This document shows, in pieces, positions 22,858 through 34,819 of a stretch of DNA of 64,000 nucleotides (position 1 is the stretch's first letter; the number at the start of each line of letters is the position of its first letter). The stretch is from Pyxicephalus adspersus (Eukaryota > Chordata > Amphibia > Anura > Pyxicephalidae). The stretch covers positions 35,549,351 through 35,613,350 of the forward strand of contig NC_092859.1 in the NCBI RefSeq assembly GCF_032062135.1. The letters are read 5' to 3'. Below the pieces are notes generated by a model. The model saw only the letters and a list, made by a program, of their open reading frames with translations. It had not been told where the DNA came from and ran no database searches. The position numbers and the translations under genes were made by a program.

Positions 22858-23243
22858 CAGCGGTCCCCAACCACCGGGCCGCGGCCCACTACCGGTCCGC
22901 GGCGGTGTTTTCAGTGGGCCGCGAGTACATGATCCATTATTGAAAACGAAGCGGCACCCAACCACCATCCGCGGACCGGAAGTGGTCCGCAGCGGTGTTT
23001 GTATGAGATGCCGGTAAATGTACACAGTAGTCTGTGTACAAGCAATGCGAGCACATGACATGCAGCTCGATTGGCTGTCAGATGTCATGTGATCGCTTTG
23101 AAGCAGCAGAGGTGCACAGAGAGAAAAGAGAAGACGCCAGAGTATGTCTTCTCTTTTCTCTCTGTGCCCCCCCCCCCCCGGTCCTCAGAGAAATTTCCTT
23201 CCGTGAAACCGGTCCCTGGGGCCAAAAAGGTTGGGGACCGCTG
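22858..23243. mobile_element. hAT MITE with perfect 8-bp target duplication
   Basis: The element has 15-bp perfect inverted ends, CAGCGGTCCCCAACC at 22858-22872 and its complement at 23229-23243. It is flanked by identical 8-bp copies ATGTAAAC at 22850-22857 and 23244-23251. CAG...CTG ends with an 8-bp duplication are the hallmark of hAT elements. At 386 bp it has no transposase. The interior is CpG-rich with repeats of accggtccgcggcggtgttt and holds a perfect 22-bp hairpin. The intact flanks and high CpG content suggest a recent insertion. Confidence 0.92.
23114..23167. repeat. perfect 22-bp hairpin inside the hAT MITE
   Basis: The arm 23114-23135 (gcacagagagaaaagagaag + ac) is exactly complementary to 23146-23167, with a 10-nt loop. 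A C-run follows (about 23167-23179). Confidence 0.9.
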
Positions 23244-23251
23244 ATGTAAAC

Positions 23252-23657
23252 CAAACATTTTCAGTTTCATTCACTTTAATGAAACATTAAACAGTGTCAC
23301 AAAATTGCAGCAATTTGCAGTTTTTACTCGGTGCCTTTTGTTGTGTTTGGAGAAATGGAAGATGCAGTTTCTTCTTCTGAGTTTCAACTGATGGCCATGG
23401 TACATTAGTAAAGTAATGCCTTGGTTTTCAGCTGCTTAAAAAGTATTGCCAGGCTAAAGGGGCAAAAAGTTGATATCACAATTATCAAATGAACCATTTC
23501 CCTATTATCATTTGCCTTGTGTTTGTGTACATTACATTAAAGAATCAGATACAATCCAACTTGATTAATCCATTACAAACCCCATCCACCAGAACCTCAC
23601 ATTCTAAAATGCATTACACCTAAAATAAAGAAGGGTTAAGACACTTATACAATACAA
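23252..23657. other. gene-free stretch, nothing recognised
   Basis: No frames or repeats of note. Confidence 0.4.
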
Positions 23658-23659
23658 TA

Positions 23660-24051
23660 CAGGTAGTCCCCGAGTTAAGGACATCCAAAATACTGACGAC
23701 TCCTAAATACAAACGGGGCTTCCCTGCTTGCTCATGTGCAGGACAAAGGTTTGATGGGGGGAGGGGTGCGGTTTGCATTACTTGCAGAAGAAATCTTTTG
23801 CTAAACACAGCTGAGGTTGTGGGTGATCTTAGGGGGATGAGCTCTTTCTGCAGCCTCTTTAAGTCTTTAATGACCAAGACAAACTCTGCAGTTGTTTCTT
23901 TTTTGCATATCAAAGCACAGCTCGACAGCTGAGACAATCATCTGTCCTAATTGCATTTATTAAAATATTGTACCTGTTCCGACTTACATACAAATTCAAC
24001 CTAAGAACAAACCTACAGTCCCTATCTCGTATGTATCCCGGGGACTACCTC
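23660..24051. mobile_element. pogo/Tigger-like MITE, 392 bp
   Basis: The left end reads CAGGTAGTCCCCGAGTTAAG and the right end (complemented) GAGGTAGTCCCCGGGATACA, with TA immediately outside each (23658-23659, 24052-24053). Subterminal 'gacttacatacaaattcaac' also matches the inner part of this widespread element type. TA duplications and CAGGTAGTCCCCG ends fit pogo-like Tc1/mariner elements. It has no transposase; the 105- and 75-codon minus-strand frames are readings of the element. Confidence 0.75.
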
Positions 24052-24053
24052 TA

Positions 24054-24536
24054 TTGGCTTTACATTCATCTTTACAAAATATAAACTTATCTGTTATCTT
24101 TGACAGGATCAAACATCTCTGAATTCCTAAGCATATGGTATCAGCCCTGCCTATTTTACTTCTAATGGATTGCAAAAATCCATCTACATAACTCCTTCTT
24201 TTGTTTTTACCGGGAGGGAGCAAAGAAAGTTACAATTTTAAAGATTTTAAAAAGGTATAATTTAAAAAGAAAAACTACCTTCAAAAGTTAATTTAGCAAT
24301 AGTTCTCATCATACCATGGTATAGCACATATTTCACACTAACCTTTATGAATATGAGTCAGTCCTCCTCTGAGGACTCCTCTGATGTGGCTTTAGTTATT
24401 TAGATAGTGTGTAATAAGATAGGTTAATCTAATAACAATACTTTCCAAAGAAATAAAGCTGACTATCTAAAACAAAGCAGTTTATTCTAAGTACTACATG
24501 AAAACACAATATTAGCCTTTATTATTATAATTAAAA
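24054..24536. other. gene-free stretch, nothing recognised
   Basis: AT-rich, with no recognisable frames. Confidence 0.4.
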
Positions 24537-24707
24537 GTGAGACAGTCCAACTTCAATCCTTGTGGACCAGGATCACATACATTTTGAGTATTTCCCTAAC
24601 AAACAGTATTAAATTTGGTAAGATATGGTTTACAAAGAGTCAGAAAATGATTATTTGAAAATCCAGGCTGGTACATAGTACTCGAGGACTGGAGCTGGAC
24701 AGCCCTG
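24537..24707. mobile_element. 'G' hAT-like MITE, copy 1
   Basis: The right end, complemented, reads CAGGGCTGTCCAGCTCCAGT; the left end is a decayed counterpart (cagtccaacttcaatccttg). The same type of end is found at 41590-41766. It has no coding capacity. Assignment to hAT rests on the CAG...CTG ends and memory of this common repeat. Confidence 0.65.
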
Positions 24708-24748
24708 ATTTACCATACTTGCAAGCCTAAGTATTTAAATAATATATA

Positions 24749-25324
24749 CTGTATTTTTCGGTATAAGACGCTCCGGAATATAAGACGCATCCAATTTTAA
24801 AGGAGGAAAATCTAGAAAAAAAAAGGTTCTGAAAGATTATTCCCCTTCTGATCACTCATGTGCCATTCAAATTCCCTTTCTGATCACTCTGTGCCTTTCA
24901 AATTCCCTTTCTGATCACTCTGTGTCATTTAAAATTCCCTTTCTGATCACTCTGTGCCTTTCAAATTCCCTTTCTGATCACTCTGTGTCATTGAAATTCC
25001 CCTTCTGATTACTCTGTGCCTTTCAAATTCCCTTTCTGATCACTCTGTGCTTTTTTTCCACTGTACGGCAGTTAGGACAGGGAACAGCAGGGGGCGCTGT
25101 GCCGGCTTCTTTCACTGCAGCCAGGAGAAGATACGCGCTGCCAGAGAGGAGAGGAGACACACGCTGCATGCAGCCAGCGAGGAGAAGAGACACACGCAGG
25201 ATCGGGTATCGGGTGAGTATCTTATTTTAATTATTTTATAACACATTTGTCGTATAGGACGCACCAACTTTTCCCCCCCAGTTTTGGGGAAGAAAAAGTG
25301 CGTCTTATACGGCAAAAAATACGG
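24749..25324 (+). mobile_element. M2: MITE-like element with internal minisatellite
   Basis: The left end CTGTATTTTTCGGTATAAGACGC and right end (complemented) CCGTATTTTTTGCCGTATAAGACGC are flanked by TA (24747-24748, 25325-25326). The order inside is: end with two ataagacgc motifs, A-rich spacer, seven minisatellite units, core (gttaggacagggaacagcag, ctttcactgcagccag), GC-rich agacacacgc repeats, the donor-like gggtgagtat at 25211-25220, then the other end. M3 shares this whole layout and the ataagacgc ends; M1 shares the interior. The 64-codon frame at 25047-25241 lies entirely in the core and is not a recognised protein. Confidence 0.75.
24838..25050 (+). repeat. minisatellite, 31-bp unit, seven copies (in M2)
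   Basis: Units run from ttcccctttctgatcactct-type starts to ...cctttcaaa. Two variants alternate: one ends gtgcctttcaaa (units 2, 4, 6) and one ends gtgtcattnaaa (units 3, 5), so a 62-bp higher-order period is visible. Every unit has the centre TTCTGATYACTC. Confidence 0.9.
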
Positions 25325-25326
25325 TA

Positions 25327-26725
25327 ATATTTATGTGATTTCAAAAATCTATTTCAGTTGTCTGCGGCTTTCATTAAAATAATACCTGGTGACCCTGCCT
25401 TGAGTGTGCTGGATGAAGCAACAGGTTATAATGTGGCAGCACTTTGTTCAGATCCCAACTGGCTCCAACATTATTAACTAATGTAAAACAAATGTGGCCA
25501 TTTCTACACATATTACTGTACATAGATATGGTTTAATGTTGGTACCATCACAAAACCTCCCTGAGAAAGGCTATTCAGCATCATTGGCATGCATGTAGAC
25601 TAGACAAAATGATTTACCATGTAATGTTCATAAGGGGAAAGTTTGCAGCTACTTTTTTCCACACTGACGCTGATCTAGGAAGCAAATTGGGTGAATCGTT
25701 ACTGAGACTCGTCTATCTTTAATGCTGCACAATAGATCATGTGGAGTTTTGCGTGTGTGTGTTTTATATTACAATTCAGTGTTATCATTTACAGGAATTG
25801 CTTATTGCACACAAGTACCTTTCAATTTACCAACATAAAACGCAAATATTTTCAAAAGCTCAAAGCAGATCTAATTTTCTGGAGCTAATTGAACACTCCT
25901 GCTCCTGTTGTTAATTTCTCGTGAGTATGTGGGATACAGTGAGTTATAGGTATTAGAATCCCTCCATCTCCAAAGCCCTGGAGCTAGAAAACAATAACGG
26001 CTGATATTTCACAGCATAGTGGGACTCTGACTTCACAGTATTAACATTTAAGCAATAAACATTTATTTATAAAACTGAGACTAATAATACACAGCATCCT
26101 TCTTCTGGACATTAAAAGTGATTGTGTGTTGTTTATTACAAACCTTTAAATGGAAAAATAGTTTTTAGATCAGGATGATTATCTTCTCTGGAAATTTTCG
26201 CTTGTTCCAATTATCTGACATTTTTTTTTTTTTAATTTACACCTATTTGGAAGTGTACATGTTAGCTGGTTAGGGTTATATTCAGAAAAATTGCATGCAC
26301 TGCAATCTTTTTTCTTAGCTGTATTGCACCAGGCTACTCAATTGTTGATGCCTAACCTAATTTTAGGTCTATGCAACAGCAAGTTTACGCACCCTATTCC
26401 CTTGCTTCAGCAGGATTTCCCTCTATGTGACTGGTCCCATAAAGCATAATTTATAATAGACTCTTTTGGTGGCAGTTGCACGGATATCACCCTCAACCAT
26501 GGCGGGCCAATAGTCTTGTGTGGTTAAACAGGATGATGATGGCCTACCTACATCCTAGAAGTTGGATTAAAGGGGAGCCATGCCAGCCTCAGGGATGTGA
26601 TAGATTAGGTAAGTTTACTGTTTATTTCTACCACAGATCTAAACAAGTATTTAACCCTTGCAGGTTGGAGGAAGCCTCAATGCAAGGTTAGTTTTCATTT
26701 TTCAGTCGTGGGTGAGCGCATATCT
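25327..26725. other. gene-free stretch, possible conserved non-coding DNA
   Basis: No gene or repeat was recognised. 25840-26110 is repeat-free with several TAAT-type motifs (ttgttaatttc, gtattaacat) and is a reasonable place to test for conservation; this is an impression, not a measurement. Confidence 0.3.
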
Positions 26726-26727
26726 CT

Positions 26728-26740
26728 TTAAAGAGACATT
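26728..26740 (+). mobile_element. left end of a T2-like element, split by A2
   Basis: TTAAAGAGACATT at 26728-26740 is interrupted by the A2 element; after A2 the sequence continues attgtcactttgtcc. With one ATT removed this reads TTAAAGAGACATTGTCAC, close to TTAAAGAGACCCTGTCAC at 12603. So an older T2-like end was the target of A2. The rest of the T2 element is not resolved. Confidence 0.45.
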
Positions 26741-26946
26741 GGGCCTGATTTATTAATGCCTGGAGAAGATACACTTTTATCAGTGAAGCTGGGTGATTAA
26801 GCAAACCTAGAATGGATCTGGTCCAGGATTGAAAACATTTGCTAGCAAATGACTTTGAAGAAATCCATTCAAGGTTTGCTGGATCATCCAGCTTCACTGA
26901 TAAGTGTATTTTCCCCAACGTTGGAGAGCTTTATTAAATCAGGCCC
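26741..26946. mobile_element. 'A' family palindromic MITE, copy A2
   Basis: It starts GGGCCTGATTTATTAATGCC and its complement strand starts GGGCCTGATTTAATAAAGCT. The 3-bp duplication ATT lies at 26738-26740 and 26947-26949. The same foldback layout as A1, with small deletions in each arm (about 206 bp). Confidence 0.85.
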
Positions 26947-26949
26947 ATT

Positions 26950-29900
26950 GTCACTTTGTCCATCCAGTGTCTTTTTCTAGCACCCCCTATTTCAATGATT
27001 CTCACCTTGACAATGCTTCTGGTTCTTCAGGGTGTGGGTAGCATGTGCCCTCCTCACCTGTGACAGTACTTGGGTCTAGCATTGATATACTACAGCCATT
27101 CTACAGTTCTGCCATAAAGTTTTCTAGGTCCTTGTTATGTATTCAGAAGACATAATTGCTTTATAATGTATTAAAATTAAATTTCTAGTACATACTTGGG
27201 AACACCCACTACTGGCATCTTTTCACCTCTGCTGGCATCTTTTCACCTGGGCTCCCAGCCTTCCTAATTTGCAGGACAACTATGACCAGGCCTATAGGTG
27301 AGTTTAGTCTTATAGCTGGACATACCTAGGTACAAAAGAATAACTTTCATTAAAGCAGCCCCCCATACAACCACAACAACAGTCCATACAATCAGCTCTT
27401 TAAAGTTATGAAAATTCTCCTGGTGGTTCTTTCCACTCATCTCTTCACAAAGAAAGCAGATAAACAATTTGTTATAGCACGGTGTACAAAAACAGCTGAT
27501 GTTTTCGGTTTTATAGAATGTTGTTTTCACATGTGACAGGCTGACAGTGCAGTTGAGATATTGGAAGACAGCAAGTACCTGAACAATCAACTTCGTGGTA
27601 TGATTACCAGACATTATTTTAACGAAAGCTGCTGATTCACCAAACAACCAACCACTCACAAGTTTAAATAACCACCAAAATGTAGTCAGTTTTGATTTAG
27701 AACCTGGGCATTAAAATTGAGAGTTCCAATATAGTTTATTATAAGACTAAAGTGAAATAAATCAAAATGAGAAAACAACAACAGCAAGTTATCAGATGTG
27801 TCATTCAAAACCATCATTTTATGTCTGACATAAAAACTCAGTCAAAAAAAAACTCATAAAAAATGAAAATTGTTTTATTAAACTGAAACATGCATGGTCA
27901 GCTTCACCTTTCATCACTCTGTTCAAAATGAAAAAAGAAATCATTGAAAGAAGCTGAGCTTTAAATGTGTATAGAGCAATGTCATAGAGAAAATGACTGT
28001 AGAAGTTGTTCTGCTTGGACCGCAGAGGTAAGTTCCTCCTGCAGAAACACACCCTACTCTTAATTCTGTTTTTCTGGATGGGATATCTGACGTCCTCTAC
28101 CATGCTTGTTTTCATCTGATCAATTACAGCAAAGAAATCAATAAAACCCATTTTTCAAATAATTGTCAGGTCCTTGAAAGATCAGCTGCCCCCTTTAAAA
28201 AAGAACAAATTGGCGTATTTCAGAGTAAACTGTGTTCAGACATCCTTGACTTGCATTACTTCTAAATGCTTTTTCTTCTTAAAATGCTTCAGTCCCATCA
28301 GTGTTGCAAACACTGTAAAAGGTATGGCTACCTTAAATCTAATTGCCACTGTTTAGAGTTTTACGCTTACTTATGGTTATACGGACTCACAAGTAAAAAA
28401 ACATTTTGCATTGACTTGCTTTACGGCCATTCATCATCTATATGCTTACATGCAATTTTATTAACTGTTGACTCCCTGATTTAGATAAAAAATACAGCTG
28501 TTATTTGCAGAAAAAAAGTAATAAATGCAGCAATTTCTACATAGTTTAGTACATGCCAATTAGGCAGGGCTGTAAAAGTTCTCATTATAGTAGATACACA
28601 GCCAATTACTCAGGGTACGAGCAATAGGCAGTTGTCAATGTCCCTCGTGAGTAATTTATTTGGATTGCAAGAGAAGAGGATATGTCAGTGGCCCCCAGAC
28701 ATTAAGTTACTGAATCCTGGGACTAAATCCAATCTGCTGCCTTGCCCAATATTTCCAAATAAAGGATATTTTTAAATGTTTTACATAATTTGTGAGCTTT
28801 ACAATAAAAAACAAGATAAAGAAAATTTAGGCTCAGAGTAGTTCTGTGCTCTGCTCATGTAAGGCAAAACAACAGGTTGACTTTACTCATCATTTTAGGA
28901 TTTAGGTTAAGTATTATAGTTGTGGGAAAGGGAAGAGGGTTAATCATAACAGCATAAAAGTTAAAGCAGGCCTGAACTGAAAAAAGCAAAAAGTTACTAG
29001 GAGGTAGAAGGTTTTGGCAGAAGAAGCAAACTCTCTCCGTGGCTTTTTGTTTATCCCCACATTGCATATAGAATCAGCTGGTGGGAACAATGTAACTCCA
29101 AGAGTCCAGAGTAACACCAATGGTGGCCCAATGGCTTAAGTGCATCGCCATGGACCCAGAATAGACAGCACTACCTATATTGCTGAAACCTACTGTGAGC
29201 TGCAGTGCCTTGGGGGTGGGAGCATGTGAGACACAAATTAATTTGACACGTGTTAGGGGTTAAATGTAACTCGCTACTAAAGGTTCAGTGTTGAGGTAAG
29301 GAGAGTGATGTGTTAGGGATATGTACAAAATAACTCTAGCAAAATGGATTGTTTAGTATTCATAACTGTTCTCGGCATCAGGAACCAAACAACTACCAGC
29401 ACCATTCTTAAACCACTAAAAATACATACATAAAAAACAGTTGTATTTATTACATAAAATTACCATAATATAGCAAAGTAATTAATTACCTTTTCTACTG
29501 CCTTTGCCCATTAGAACATTGCTGTAATCTAGAGAACCCATCACTTGAAGTCTGTTCAGAAACAGTTACTTCCTAAGGCAATTTTTCTGAACCCGGGTAC
29601 CCTACGGTTCTGTCAGAGGTTGCTAGGGGTTCCTTGAGCAATGACCAGTTTGGACCTCCCAGGTCCCAGTTTAATTGACACCAATGTACTGTGAAGGGTG
29701 CATCTAGTATTTAAAGAAGGGGTTCCAACCCAATACCTGAAAGTTATTTCAATGGTTTCCCTTGTTAGAAAGGTTAAGAAAGGCTGTTCTAGAGTGTCGA
29801 TCTCCTGGACTTACATAAATATTCTATGGTTCCTCCCCATGATCTCTATGCCGCTACTGTATCCTATCATGGATGCAAGTCAGGTTTTAAATTCAGGATA

Positions 29901-31020
29901 CAATGTTGAAAGATTCATTCAGGTTGGTATTGCTTTCTGCCCCCTCTATATTTGTCTTAGTTACATTTTACCCTGAAATGGGCTTGAAATGGGTCCTAAA
30001 AATAATTTTGGGGCATATTTGTTACAGCACCAAAGCATATTGTCAAATGAACCCATGCATACTGATGCTGCCAAATTTACTAGCAAAATGAAACCCTCAT
30101 TCCTATTATTATATAGCTATATATATTATATAGGTCACCAATAAAGAGAGCATTTTACAATCTGTGTACACAGTAATCAGGAGATGGAACCGCAAGAACC
30201 TAAAAATGTCCAAAAATTGCTTTAAGGCTGAATGTTGCTATAATAACTCAAGATGTCCCCTCGCTGAAACTACGTTATAGTTTTGCTTAAGTTGGCACTG
30301 AACTTAATTTCTCATATTGCAAGTTGGTGTAAGTTAAAATAGCAGATGGTGTTACAGGTTCATTAGTTTGTATTTTCAGCTCCAGCGTGGTGATTCATCA
30401 CATTGCGTGGTTTTTAATCCCTGTACTTCATTGATTAGAAAAAGTCTCAGAGTCACCAACTAAACTTTTCGTGTTATTAAAGTACAGTGTGCTTTTACAC
30501 TTTGCATTTAATTGAAAGGCCTTTCCTTAATGTGCTACATTCATTTTGTGTTTGATAATAACATAGTGACAAGCTAAAGTCTGAATGAAAGAAGTGAGAT
30601 AACTTGTCTATAGATCAGAGCCAACACCAGACACTGATGAGAAAAAGGGGGTCATATTGTAACTATAATGGGTGGGTACCATTACCATGAAAATAATCGG
30701 GAAAAAAAAGACACAACCTATAAAGGTTTTTATATGTTTTATAGTTTTATATGACATGAAATATCCTGCAATTAATGTACCCAATCCTGAAAATGAGTCA
30801 AGGTGACTAGAGCCTGTTTACACACCACCCAAGTTTTGGAAAAGGGGACACTTTTTAGCAGAACAGAAGAAATTAATATACAACTCATAATTAGTTAAAA
30901 TTAAAAGTACATTTCTGTTAGATTTGTTTCCTAAAATAATAAATGGAATACATAAAAGGCCGGATGAAAGGTGTCATACAAAAGACAATTTTAAATAGTT
31001 AAATAATACATGTTTTCTAA
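26950..31020. other. gene-free stretch; two uncertain minus-strand frames
   Basis: No gene was recognised. The minus-strand frame 27264-27659 (131 codons) has a hydrophobic, membrane-like stretch at about residues 89-111 and three N-x-S/T sites, but no known domain and no upstream partner. The frame 27819-28151 (110 codons, minus) is also unknown. Both could be chance frames in AT-rich DNA. Intervals around 28530-28660 and 30380-30600 are repeat-free and candidate conserved non-coding DNA. Confidence 0.3.
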
Positions 31021-31021
31021 A

Positions 31022-31282
31022 TCAGGGACAGGTAATATATGTACAGATGTTTCATTTCTGTCACTGGAAATGATCTTCCTTGTTATTGTTTCCAGTGACA
31101 GTAGTATGTACAGAGAGTGGGGGGGAGGATGAGCGGGAAGCACCCCTCTGCGTCCTCCTCCATGGGATATGACTTGGTCGACAGCAGCTTGCTAAATGAC
31201 GCACACACACTAAACTTTCACCCAAGAAGATTGTGATCTTTGTCTGGGGCAATAATCATCTATCATGTGTACATAACTTTGG
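31022..31282 (+). mobile_element. 'B' family MITE, diverged copy 3
   Basis: The subterminal hairpin ctgtcactggaaa ... tttccagtgacag (31058-31104) takes the place of the tcgttggaaagga hairpin of copies 1 and 2. The right end reads tcatgtgtacataactttg, matching the B right end (gtgtacgtagctta). The middle has the GC-rich agcgggaagcacccctctgc and tcctcctcc stretch, as in copy 1. More decayed than the other two. Confidence 0.55.
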
Positions 31283-31289
31283 AAGGTAC

Positions 31290-34200
31290 ACCTTAGTTAT
31301 AGTAAAGAACAACCACCCTTTGAACTAGTATGAAACTAAAAAACATTTTTATTGCAGTTTCATAGGCAATATACCAAACTTACCTGTTTATTTGCAATCT
31401 TTTGTAGAATGCACTGAGCTCAGTGTGGAAAAGTTCCAGAATCAATTAACTTCATATAGTTATATCACACCGGCCTGACCATTTGAGATGACCTAAGATC
31501 CTGAACCCAGAAAAAGTCTTGGTTGAGTGAGGTGAGTTTTCTGAACCCAGAAAAAGTGAGGTGAGTTTACCTATGCTTTATTACATCGTTCAAGGATACA
31601 ATCTCATTTACTGATTGTCAAGAGTATGTAAATAATTAGCCTTTCCAGAGGTTTACTTTACGCTAACTCTGTAATATCATATCTATTTGCAGTCAAATCA
31701 CATATGTTTAGAGGGTAATCCTTCCAGACGGTTTTTATCATCTCGATATTTACCCTAAATGTAGCCATCAGTATAGACTAACTGCAGAGGTTTAGGGGGA
31801 AGCAATGCAACACCTGTGATGTGTTTTATGAACCCCGTATCACTGGCCCATACAGTTTGTTGCATTTCAGGAAGAGGGCTACTCGATTTAGCTAAACATA
31901 GAAGTTTGGGGCTAATCAGTCATCTTGCCTTTAAATATCCAAAACCAGCAACAGATTAATTGTACCAATTCCCTTTGCTCGCCAGTTGATTGCACGCCTC
32001 TTGACGAAATACTCTACGATAGCATTTTCTAGCTTTAGGAATGGTCTAAAACAAAAGCATAGCATGAATAGATTAAAATCCCCCAAAACATTGATGGCCA
32101 TAGCAGGAATATAAAAGCATTGTTAGCTCATTTCATTTGGACAATGCAAGACAAAAATAAATCCCATTAATCCGATTCCCTTTCCTTTCTAATTATTTTT
32201 AGACAAATGACGCCCACCTCATATCGTTTATTAAAGCGTAATCTCCCATCAATACTCCGCTCATCAGACTGGTGTACATTATCCAGAACGCTGCATCTCC
32301 TGTGAAAAATGATTTTAATCTTTAAAATCTGCAGACAGAATCCCACATAAGACAGTCATAGGAAGCAGAATCCAGTTCACTAACAGCCCACCTCTCTGAG
32401 AGGCAGAGAAGACATTGCCTGGTTGCCAGAGGATGCTCTTATCATTTGCACAGTGGAGTCTATAGCGATGATCGCTCTTCTCTCTACCTCCCTTTTTTTT
32501 ATTAGATGAAGTGTGACAATCGGTGATTGGCTGGCAATCAGGGCTTCCTGGAACTGAACACTATTTAAATAACAGTAATTTCACACAGCCAGAAGCTTTG
32601 CAACCAGAAGACTTACAGAGTGGTGTTAGGACTATCCAAATGCATGTTTTAAGGTAAGAACCTTTCCAATCTTCACTAAGCAAAACTAATAGATGATGCA
32701 GAAATATATAAATATTCATCATTGTTATTTCTTTTTTATTTTTTATATGATGTTGAATTCAATAATTCATATTCACCAGGACACTTTCCTATTACTATGT
32801 CACTTCATCCTAAATCTGCTTGCCTTTTGTGTTTTTCATATATCAGATATTTTTCTTGAAATGGCTAATCAGCTGCAAGTACCATGTTCATTGCTATTAT
32901 TTTTTTTTCCTGATTTTCTTTCAATTTTTGTGGAAATTATTAACTGCTACAAGTTTTCTGAGCCTGGTACTGACATTGATTTTTTTTACATTGAGTGCTG
33001 ATTTTGTAAGCTTTGATTGTTGTTCAATCATTAAATCATATATTGCCCAACTCCCAGAGCTAGTCACTTAACCAATGTGACTGCACTGTACTAAAATTCG
33101 ATTAGTAAATTGATCTGCTATTGTTATTAGATTTTTTTTACACCCGGTCATTTGTTCCACACACAAAGAATATTTGTTCGCCTTTCTGTTTGTAATATAG
33201 ATGATGTATTTAAATCATTGATTGATCATTGTAATATAGGAGAAACAGGACTTACCAGTGTGTGTTGACTTGTATAACTTGCCTTCTTTACAGGTACCTT
33301 TCATAGGTTTTTTGCTGCGGTTGCTATATGGTGACAGTTTATTGTAGGTTATTAAGTTAATATTCAAAGACTTGACTTTCCAGGGTGACAGATCTTGTAT
33401 GGAATCTGCCCAGAAATATTTTTCATGAACCCAACTTAAGTTTTGCCTTTGCAATAGCTTGGAGCAAGATCAGATGAACAGTTGTGAAGTCTGTGCAGTG
33501 TGCTCTGTAATTCTCTGTAATCCAAGATTCAAACTAAGGTGCTATGTTAAAAACGCTTACAGTATTACTGATCAATTCCTAGATTTATTTAGCACATTCT
33601 TTCCTGAATTTATTTTGAACATTTACATCCATCCTTGTGACTGAGGGACTCATAATTTAAGGAGGACCTGTGAAGATCAAAATGTAAGCGGGGATGGATT
33701 TATATCCTTTCAGAAATCACTGGCTGCATGAATCCTTCAGGTCATTGAAGAGCGGTGAAGATGACAGCCCCAAGTAGCAGTATTTTACCATACTTCTATC
33801 CTCACTCATTTACTTTTAAGCTGTTGGAATAGGAGCTGCCACTGCTGACTTGTCTGTGAAGGGGCAGGTTTTGCAGCTTATCATTGCTTACCGAACTCAG
33901 CCTCTGACCTGTAATTGGCATGTCGTATCAAGCTCCCCAACACCTAATATTTTCATGATTGTTGCAGGTCTGGGATTCACCAAATAGTGATGCAAGCATA
34001 AGGATTAGTACATTAGCAGCTCCTAGATTTTTTGTATGCCAGCATGTTGCAGCAGCCTTTTGAATGGCACCTACAATACAACTCACCACAACATATGTGC
34101 ATTACGCTGAATTGTGCTGCATTGCAAAAAACAAAAAAGTAAAACCGCCCTCAAAATGAGGTGTGAATATATTCGTATATTGCTGAATGGGAACCCCAAA

Positions 34201-34525
34201 AATTGTCAATAAATCATATAACTAGCAGGGAACATTCTTCATTATCTGTCCACCTATATTGAAGGGCATAGGATGGGATGAGTTTTATAAAGAATGGCTT
34301 ATCTATATTGAGGTTGAGTACCATAGCTCAAATATAAGACCTGAAAGATAAACTGAAGGTGTTGTCCAGAGAGCCCAATTCAATTTTAACTATTCTTTTT
34401 CTCCATTTTAAAGTGTACAAACTTGTGAACAGATTGTTAGAAATAGGTCTGTACATCCTGGAAGCAGCAGAAAAAATACCCCATCAGATTTCCCTCTATA
34501 TCTTTGGAGATTAGCAGTCAGAGCA
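31290..34525. other. gene-free stretch with a small tandem duplication
   Basis: The phrase ctgaacccagaaaaagt occurs at 31501-31517 and 31541-31557, each followed by gtgaggtgagttt, so a segment of about 30-40 bp is duplicated. Frames at 32693-33071 are AT-rich and unrecognised. TTAAGGAGGAACT at 34528-34540 resembles a decayed T2-like end (TTAAAGAGGAACT). Confidence 0.4.
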
Positions 34526-34617
34526 CCTTAAGGAGGAACTTTGGCTTGAGAAAGGGGTATTATCCCCCTGAAACACTGTCCTATGTTTCTGCATCCCTTG
34601 TGCCTTGACTGTCCCCA

Positions 34618-34813
34618 GCCCACTGAATACACTTTCTTCAGTGAAGCTGGGTGATCCAGCAAGCCTGGAATGGATCTGGTACAGGATTCAAAACATTTGC
34701 CAGCAAATAGCAAATTACTTTGAAGAAATCAATTCCAGGTTTGCTGGATCACTCAGCTTCACTGATAAAAGTGTATCCATTCCAGCCTTGAAGAGCTTTA
34801 ATAAATCAGGCTC
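34618..34813. mobile_element. 'A' family palindromic MITE, copy A3
   Basis: The arms match A1 from cactgaatacactttcttca to ataaatcaggctca. The left terminal 15-25 bp (the GGGC..TTTATTAAAGC part) is missing or replaced, so no target duplication can be read. The plus-strand frame 34605-34844 is a reading of this repeat. Confidence 0.8.
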
Positions 34814-34819
34814 ACTGCT

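Noticed and set aside
27264..27659. 131-codon minus-strand frame with a membrane-like stretch
   Set aside because: No known domain, no upstream or downstream exon-like partner and AT-rich composition; a chance frame is as likely. Noted in the stretch entry but not called a gene.
32693..33071. Hydrophobic frames of 83-102 codons
   Set aside because: T-rich DNA gives phenylalanine/leucine-rich readings by composition alone.
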